Shown: positions 6,928 through 10,775 of the stretch, one piece after another
Layout: each line of letters opens with the position of its first letter
How positions within the stretch are numbered: the stretch's first letter is position 1
Source of the DNA: Candidatus Atribacter fermentans
Lineage (GTDB): Bacteria; Atribacterota; Atribacteria; Atribacterales; Atribacteraceae
Assembly: GCA_012517485.1 (NCBI GenBank)
Contig: JAAYUT010000406.1
Coordinates: 1 to 10,775, forward strand
Reading direction: 5' to 3'
Length of the DNA: 10,775 nt
Made by a program: the position numbers and the translations under genes
Notes under the pieces: model-generated
The model's input: only the letters and a program-made list of their open reading frames with translations
Databases searched by the model: none
What the model was told of the DNA's origin: nothing

Positions 6928-9317
6928 TAGAATCCTCCTGTAAGTTCCTCCCGGAGCAATATTTCAGGTTCTTTTTTTATGGCTGCTTTAATGATATTGA
7001 CCCACTCATCAGCTTCGTTATCGGTGAGAGTTTTTAACAGGGAACGGAAAACAATAGAATAAGAAAAGGTTTTCTTTCCAGGAGGCAGATGTTTTCCCTG
7101 GTAGGAGTCAAATAATTCGACTCTCTCGATAGGTATTTGGTGTGCAGAAGCAACTCTTTGGACTAAAGCTTCAATGTTTTTCCAAGTTTGATCGTGGTTG
7201 ACAACAATGGAAATATCTCGACGAATTGAAGGGAATCGTTTCGCTTCTTGGATTTGAAAATCATTCATTTTTACTTGCTCAAGAAGTTTTTGCCAAGCTA
7301 TTTCTACACAATAATGCTCTCCCCAGAAACCAAAAGCGTCACAGACTGCTTTCTGAATCAATCCTCCTCGGAGAATTGGAACACCATTTTCAAGGATACC
7401 ACAAAAACAAAGATTTGGATCAAAATAAGGGTTTTCGCCTATAGATTGCCACCGAACCTTTTGAATTGGGTAACCGGTTAACTCAATAAGACTTTCGGAT
7501 AAACCTTTCAAGGAAAAAATATCTACTTGGGAAAGCTGTTGCCAATAAGCAGGATAGGAATAGCCACTTAAGACGATAACCAATTGCCATTCTTCGCGAT
7601 ACGGATTTTCTGCTGGGTCACTCGTTCGAGAAAAGACTTCACCGTATTCAAAAAAACCAAAATTTTCCCGACCCCGAGAAATGTTGGTTTTTAAAATGTC
7701 GAGAGCACTTATAATTAAATTGGGACGTAGAACGACATGATCCTGAGAAAGTGGATTCAGAACTCGTATCAAATCAGTTTCGGGAATTCCCAAAAGATCA
7801 CAATTGGTTTGACTTGTCAAAGAGAGAGATACACATTCTTTTAAACCGCGTGATCGTAAATAATGACGAAGAATATTTTCCCATAAAAGTTCCTTTCGAG
7901 GATTATCTGGATCATAGGGAAAGCTTGGGATTTGAGATCTGATATGATGGTATCCGAAGATACGGCCAACTTCCTCAGCACAGTCAATCGGTTGTTGAAC
8001 ATCAGGTCGCCATGAAGGAACTTTCACTTTGACCATCGGGTTATTGGGTTGAGATAGAAGGACAAAACCTAATTTGGTTAATACTGCTTGCATTTTTTCC
8101 AAGGGAATATGACAATTCATGACTTCTTCAACCCAGAACGATGCAAATTCAATTTCTGGCTCTGATCCAACTGCTTTTCCACTCACCACCCAATCTTTTA
8201 AAACTTTTATCGAAGGATCAATTTCTTTAAGAAGATAGAGGGCACGTTGGCTGGCATAAAAAACCGATCCAGGATCTACTCCTCTTTCAAAACGAGCTGA
8301 GGCTTCAGTTCGTAATCCCAATTCTCGGGATGTTTTGCGAATTTGGCTTCCGGAAAATATCGCTGCTTCTAAAAAAATCTCATGGGTATCTGCAGAAACT
8401 TCTGACTCATATCCTCCCATAATTCCAGCGATAGCAACTGGACGTTTGGCATCAGCAATCACTAACATATTATTGGTGAGTTTTCTTTCTATGCCATCGA
8501 GAGTTATTAACGTTTCATTATTTATAGCTCGCCTCACGACAATTTTTTGATCGGATATGGCAGAAGCATTAAATGCATGAAGTGGTTGTCCGGTTTCCAT
8601 CATCACCAAATTTGTGACATCAACAACCTGATTGATAGGCCGTTGCCCTAAGAGATAGAGTTCATGAACGATCCACCAAGGGGAAGGTTGAATTTTAAAA
8701 TTTTTAGCTAATCGACCACTGTAAAAAGAACAGAGATCGGAATCGTCAATCCTAACTTGAAAGGTACTCCTCGTATCATCAACATCTAAATGATGAGGAG
8801 GTATTTGGTACTCTAAATCAAGACCAGCTGCTATTTCCCGAACCAAGCCGATAATTGACATACAATCTCCACGGTTGGCGGTAATTTCAACGTCGAAAAC
8901 CCAATCATCTCCTATAATACAAGGGGAAATGAGTTCTCCCTCTTCAGCTGGAAGATGAGGAGGAAGTTCAATAAAAAATTCTTCTTTTTCTGGTATTCGT
9001 TGGTTACAAATGGGTTGAGTACTTATCGAATCGCCGATCAAATTCACTATTACCTTTTTTCCGATTTCGGGTATCCCCCATTTTTCGCATTTCACGTCGT
9101 ACTGCCGTTCTTTGATTTGGACTGTACACACATCATGAAGGATTCCAGTTTTACGCTTGACCATAGTGGCTACAATTAGATTTGGGGAAAAAATCTCAGA
9201 AGCGTGTATGATGCTTTCAATCACAAAACCCTGAGAAGTGAGAGTCTCAGCAATTTTTTCAACTGAACAACAAAGGTCTGGTAGGAAACGTTTGAGTATA
9301 GAATAGGCAATTTTCAT
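6927..9317 (-). CDS. pheT: Phenylalanyl-tRNA synthetase beta subunit
   Basis: The beta subunit of the cytoplasmic (alpha-beta)2 enzyme that charges tRNA-Phe; it binds tRNA and edits mischarged tyrosine. The 796 aa is standard for the bacterial form. Domains in order: B1 N-terminus with an EMAP-like OB segment at about 40-155, containing the conserved EITANRGDCMSIIGLVREIA at 144-163; B3/B4 editing domain at about 200-375 (INQVVDVTNLVMMETGQPLHAFN 228-250; GIMGG 298-302; RTEASARFERGVDP 336-349); B5 at about 385-460; catalytic-like core at about 475-680; and FDX-ACB anticodon-binding domain at about 694-790 (KRFPSIRRDISIVV). The OB segment is atypical: the HPNADKL-type and CGAPN-type motifs are missing. 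The ATG at 9317 has AGGAG 12 nt upstream, a long spacing, with the site overlapping the pheS stop. The gap to pheS is 15 bp. Confidence 0.96.
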   Translation of the reverse strand: MKIAYSILKRFLPDLCCSVEKIAETLTSQGFVIESIIHASEIFSPNLIVATMVKRKTGILHDVCTVQIKERQYDVKCEKWGIPEIGKKVIVNLIGDSISTQPICNQRIPEKEEFFIELPPHLPAEEGELISPCIIGDDWVFDVEITANRGDCMSIIGLVREIAAGLDLEYQIPPHHLDVDDTRSTFQVRIDDSDLCSFYSGRLAKNFKIQPSPWWIVHELYLLGQRPINQVVDVTNLVMMETGQPLHAFNASAISDQKIVVRRAINNETLITLDGIERKLTNNMLVIADAKRPVAIAGIMGGYESEVSADTHEIFLEAAIFSGSQIRKTSRELGLRTEASARFERGVDPGSVFYASQRALYLLKEIDPSIKVLKDWVVSGKAVGSEPEIEFASFWVEEVMNCHIPLEKMQAVLTKLGFVLLSQPNNPMVKVKVPSWRPDVQQPIDCAEEVGRIFGYHHIRSQIPSFPYDPDNPRKELLWENILRHYLRSRGLKECVSLSLTSQTNCDLLGIPETDLIRVLNPLSQDHVVLRPNLIISALDILKTNISRGRENFGFFEYGEVFSRTSDPAENPYREEWQLVIVLSGYSYPAYWQQLSQVDIFSLKGLSESLIELTGYPIQKVRWQSIGENPYFDPNLCFCGILENGVPILRGGLIQKAVCDAFGFWGEHYCVEIAWQKLLEQVKMNDFQIQEAKRFPSIRRDISIVVNHDQTWKNIEALVQRVASAHQIPIERVELFDSYQGKHLPPGKKTFSYSIVFRSLLKTLTDNEADEWVNIIKAAIKKEPEILLREELTGGF
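6934..6939 (-). promoter_or_regulatory. Ribosome-binding site of cvpA
   Basis: A perfect AGGAGG lies in the last codons of pheT, 6 nt before the ATT at 6927. No ATG, GTG or TTG in the cvpA frame lies within reach. The only nearby TTG (6922-6924 region) is in another frame and gives just a few codons. The site's presence is the main support for ATT initiation. Confidence 0.7.
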
Positions 9318-9332
9318 GGTATTTGAATACTC

Positions 9333-10349
9333 CTATTGAATAGCATGGAATTGTTCAATGAATGTCATATCATTTTCAAAAAGCCAGCGCATATCGGGTA
9401 TGCCGAATTTCAGTAAAGCCGCTCGATCGATTCCCATTCCAAATGCGAAACCTCGGACTTGATTGGGATTGTATCCAGCAGCTTCAAATACTTTAGGATG
9501 TACCATTCCGGCTCCCATAATTTCTAACCATCCTGTTTGACCACAAGAACGACATCCCTTTCCTTGGCACAAACCACAAGAAATATCTACTTCAGCGCTT
9601 GGTTCAGTAAATGGAAAAAAACTGGGACGAAAACGAAGTTGCCGGTCATTTCCGAAAAAGCGCCGGGCAAACACTTCGATGGTTCCTTTTAAGTCACCCA
9701 TGGAGACCGATTCTGCAACCACCAATCCCTCTACTTGATGAAACATTGGGCTATGTGAAGCATCCATGGCATCTCGTCGAAAACATTTCCCAGGGACAAC
9801 CACTTTAAAAGGAGCTTGCAATTTTTTCATAATTCGAATTTGGGCTGGTGAGGTATGAGTTCGTAATAAATATTCTTGATCAAGAAAAAAGGAATCTTGA
9901 GCATCTCGAGCTGGATGATCGGGTGGAAAATTGAGTGCTTCAAAGTTATAATATTCACTTTCAATTTCCGGTCCGGACTCAATTCGGAATCCCAAACTTT
10001 GGAAAATAGATAGGATTTGATGAAGTGTTATTTGAATGGGATGAAATGACCCAACCCACGGTTTTTTTCCTGGTAGAGAAATATCAACGGTCTTAGAAGG
10101 TTTTAATGTATGAGTTAGTTCATTAAGTTTCTCCTGAAGTTGACTTTCTATCAACTCTTTTAACTGATTGATTTTTTTTCCCCATTCCTTTTTTTCATCG
10201 GGAGAAAGCTGGGTAATTTCCTTAAATAATTCATTGAGTTTTCCCTTTCGACCTATATATTTTCCTTTTATACGATTGAAATCATCAAGGGTTTTTGCCT
10301 GATCGATATCATTCTGAAAATTTTCAAGTATGCTTTTTAAATTAATCAA
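9333..10349 (-). CDS. pheS: Phenylalanyl-tRNA synthetase alpha subunit, TTG start
   Basis: The catalytic subunit: it activates phenylalanine with ATP and transfers it to tRNA-Phe, working as a heterotetramer with PheT encoded next. The length of 338 aa is usual. An N-terminal helical coiled-coil arm (about 1-80) contacts tRNA. The class II core follows, with motif 1 at about 103-125 (HP at 103), phenylalanine-site HTSPAQ at 165-170, motif 2 as CFRRDAMDASHSPMFHQVEG at 189-208, and motif 3 GFAFGMGIDRAAL at 300-312. A CGLC...GCRSCG cluster (Cys258, 261, 266, 269) looks like a small metal knuckle and is common in Firmicutes-type PheS. The start is TTG at 10349, since AGGAGG lies 8 nt upstream and no ATG is nearby. 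I see no T-box and no convincing promoter in the 58 bp between the hairpin and the gene, so read-through from rplT is possible. Confidence 0.96.
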   Translation of the reverse strand: MINLKSILENFQNDIDQAKTLDDFNRIKGKYIGRKGKLNELFKEITQLSPDEKKEWGKKINQLKELIESQLQEKLNELTHTLKPSKTVDISLPGKKPWVGSFHPIQITLHQILSIFQSLGFRIESGPEIESEYYNFEALNFPPDHPARDAQDSFFLDQEYLLRTHTSPAQIRIMKKLQAPFKVVVPGKCFRRDAMDASHSPMFHQVEGLVVAESVSMGDLKGTIEVFARRFFGNDRQLRFRPSFFPFTEPSAEVDISCGLCQGKGCRSCGQTGWLEIMGAGMVHPKVFEAAGYNPNQVRGFAFGMGIDRAALLKFGIPDMRWLFENDMTFIEQFHAIQ

Positions 10350-10407
10350 TACCCCTTCCTCCTATCAATACGATCAATTTAAGATTTCCCAACCAGAGAA
10401 CCGTTAA

Positions 10408-10450
10408 AATAAAATGCGATACCATATGGAGAGTGGTATCGCATTTTATT
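10408..10450 (-). terminator. Strong hairpin terminator or attenuator between rplT and pheS
   Basis: A perfect 17-bp stem, AATAAAATGCGATACCA (10408-10424) with its exact reverse complement (10434-10450), encloses a 9-nt loop. On the leftward strand the stem ends in GCATTTTATTTT, so its A/T base doubles as the U tract of an intrinsic terminator for rplT. The stem begins 24 nt beyond the rplT stop. Because of its flanking A and T runs it could also act on the other strand. Partial read-through would feed pheST. Confidence 0.85.
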
Positions 10451-10473
10451 CAAATTTTTACTCTTGAAAAAAT

Positions 10474-10775
10474 TTAGGTCGCCGCTTTGGCAACCTCAAC
10501 GAGGTGAGCAAATGCTACTGGATCCGTTATAGCTAAATGAGATAAATTTTTCCTGTCAATTTCAATACCTGCTTTTTTAAGAGCAAACATGAACTGGTTG
10601 TATTTCAAACCATGTTCACGAACTGCAGCATTAATGCGAACGATCCACAATCGCCGGAAATCTCTTTTTTTATTTTTTCGATCTCGGTAAGCATAGAAAA
10701 GAGATTTTAAAACTTGTTCGTTTGCTCGCCGATATGAACGGGAACGAGAACCCCGATAACCACTGGCTAATTTCA
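10474..10775 (-). CDS. rplT: Ribosomal protein L20 (50S), 5' end cut by the window edge
   Basis: L20 binds 23S rRNA early and is needed for 50S assembly. The 99 C-terminal residues plus stop (TAA at 10474-10476) are present, out of about 115-120 expected; the N-terminal basic tail lies beyond the edge. The readable part opens KLASGYRGSRSRSYRRANE and includes YAYRDRKNKKRDFRRLWIVR, INAAVREHGLKYNQFMFALK and KAGIEIDRKNLSHLAITDP, all closely matching the L20 family. In most bacteria the genes infC and rpmI lie just upstream, which would be off the right edge here. Together with pheST this reproduces the widespread infC-rpmI-rplT-pheST neighbourhood. L20 often represses its own operon through a leader before infC or rpmI, which would not be visible here. 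Confidence 0.96.
   Translation of the reverse strand, partial: KLASGYRGSRSRSYRRANEQVLKSLFYAYRDRKNKKRDFRRLWIVRINAAVREHGLKYNQFMFALKKAGIEIDRKNLSHLAITDPVAFAHLVEVAKAAT

Noticed and set aside
9585..9610. Zinc-finger-like CxxC...CxxC cluster in PheS as an unusual insertion
   Set aside because: The same Cys cluster is a normal feature of many bacterial PheS proteins, including Firmicutes forms, so it is not novel.
10350..10473. T-box leader for pheS
   Set aside because: The gap is only 124 bp, holds a single symmetric hairpin, and lacks the stem I specifier architecture and the conserved T-box sequence.

Overview
The window is compact, AT-rich bacterial chromosome (roughly 40% GC by eye) carrying core housekeeping genes. 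There is no tRNA, rRNA, CRISPR array, phage gene or intact mobile element. Shine-Dalgarno sites are strong and conventional, complementary to a standard 16S 3' end. The rplT-pheS-pheT order followed by cvpA and mutS2 is an arrangement shared with Firmicutes-like bacteria. A type-2 TyrRS, a QueT transporter and MutS2 fit a Firmicutes-like or deep-branching thermophile or anaerobe such as Atribacterota. That taxonomic guess is inference only and I hold it weakly.

Region by region: positions 1-225 are non-coding and hold a palindromic repeat-like element. A leftward pair, queT then tyrS, occupies about 226-1928. A 127-bp divergent intergenic region (1929-2055) holds two extended -10 promoters that point at each other and form an inverted repeat. 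A rightward class A penicillin-binding protein gene (2056-4017) follows. It meets, tail to tail and 11 bp apart, a long leftward cluster read from the right edge: rplT (partial), a strong terminator hairpin, pheS, pheT, cvpA, mutS2.

Functionally, the leftward cluster joins translation (L20 and both subunits of phenylalanyl-tRNA synthetase) to a membrane protein and a ribosome-rescue/recombination ATPase. The queT-tyrS pair joins import of a queuosine precursor to charging of tRNA-Tyr, one of the four tRNAs that carry queuosine. The PBP gene serves cell-wall assembly and stands alone.

I found no undescribed system. The observations most worth checking are start-site details (cvpA apparently starts at ATT immediately after the pheT stop; tyrS probably starts at TTG below an almost full-length Shine-Dalgarno), the face-to-face promoter palindrome, and unusual motif losses in PheT (tRNA-binding domain) and MutS2 (Smr and clamp-adjacent motifs).
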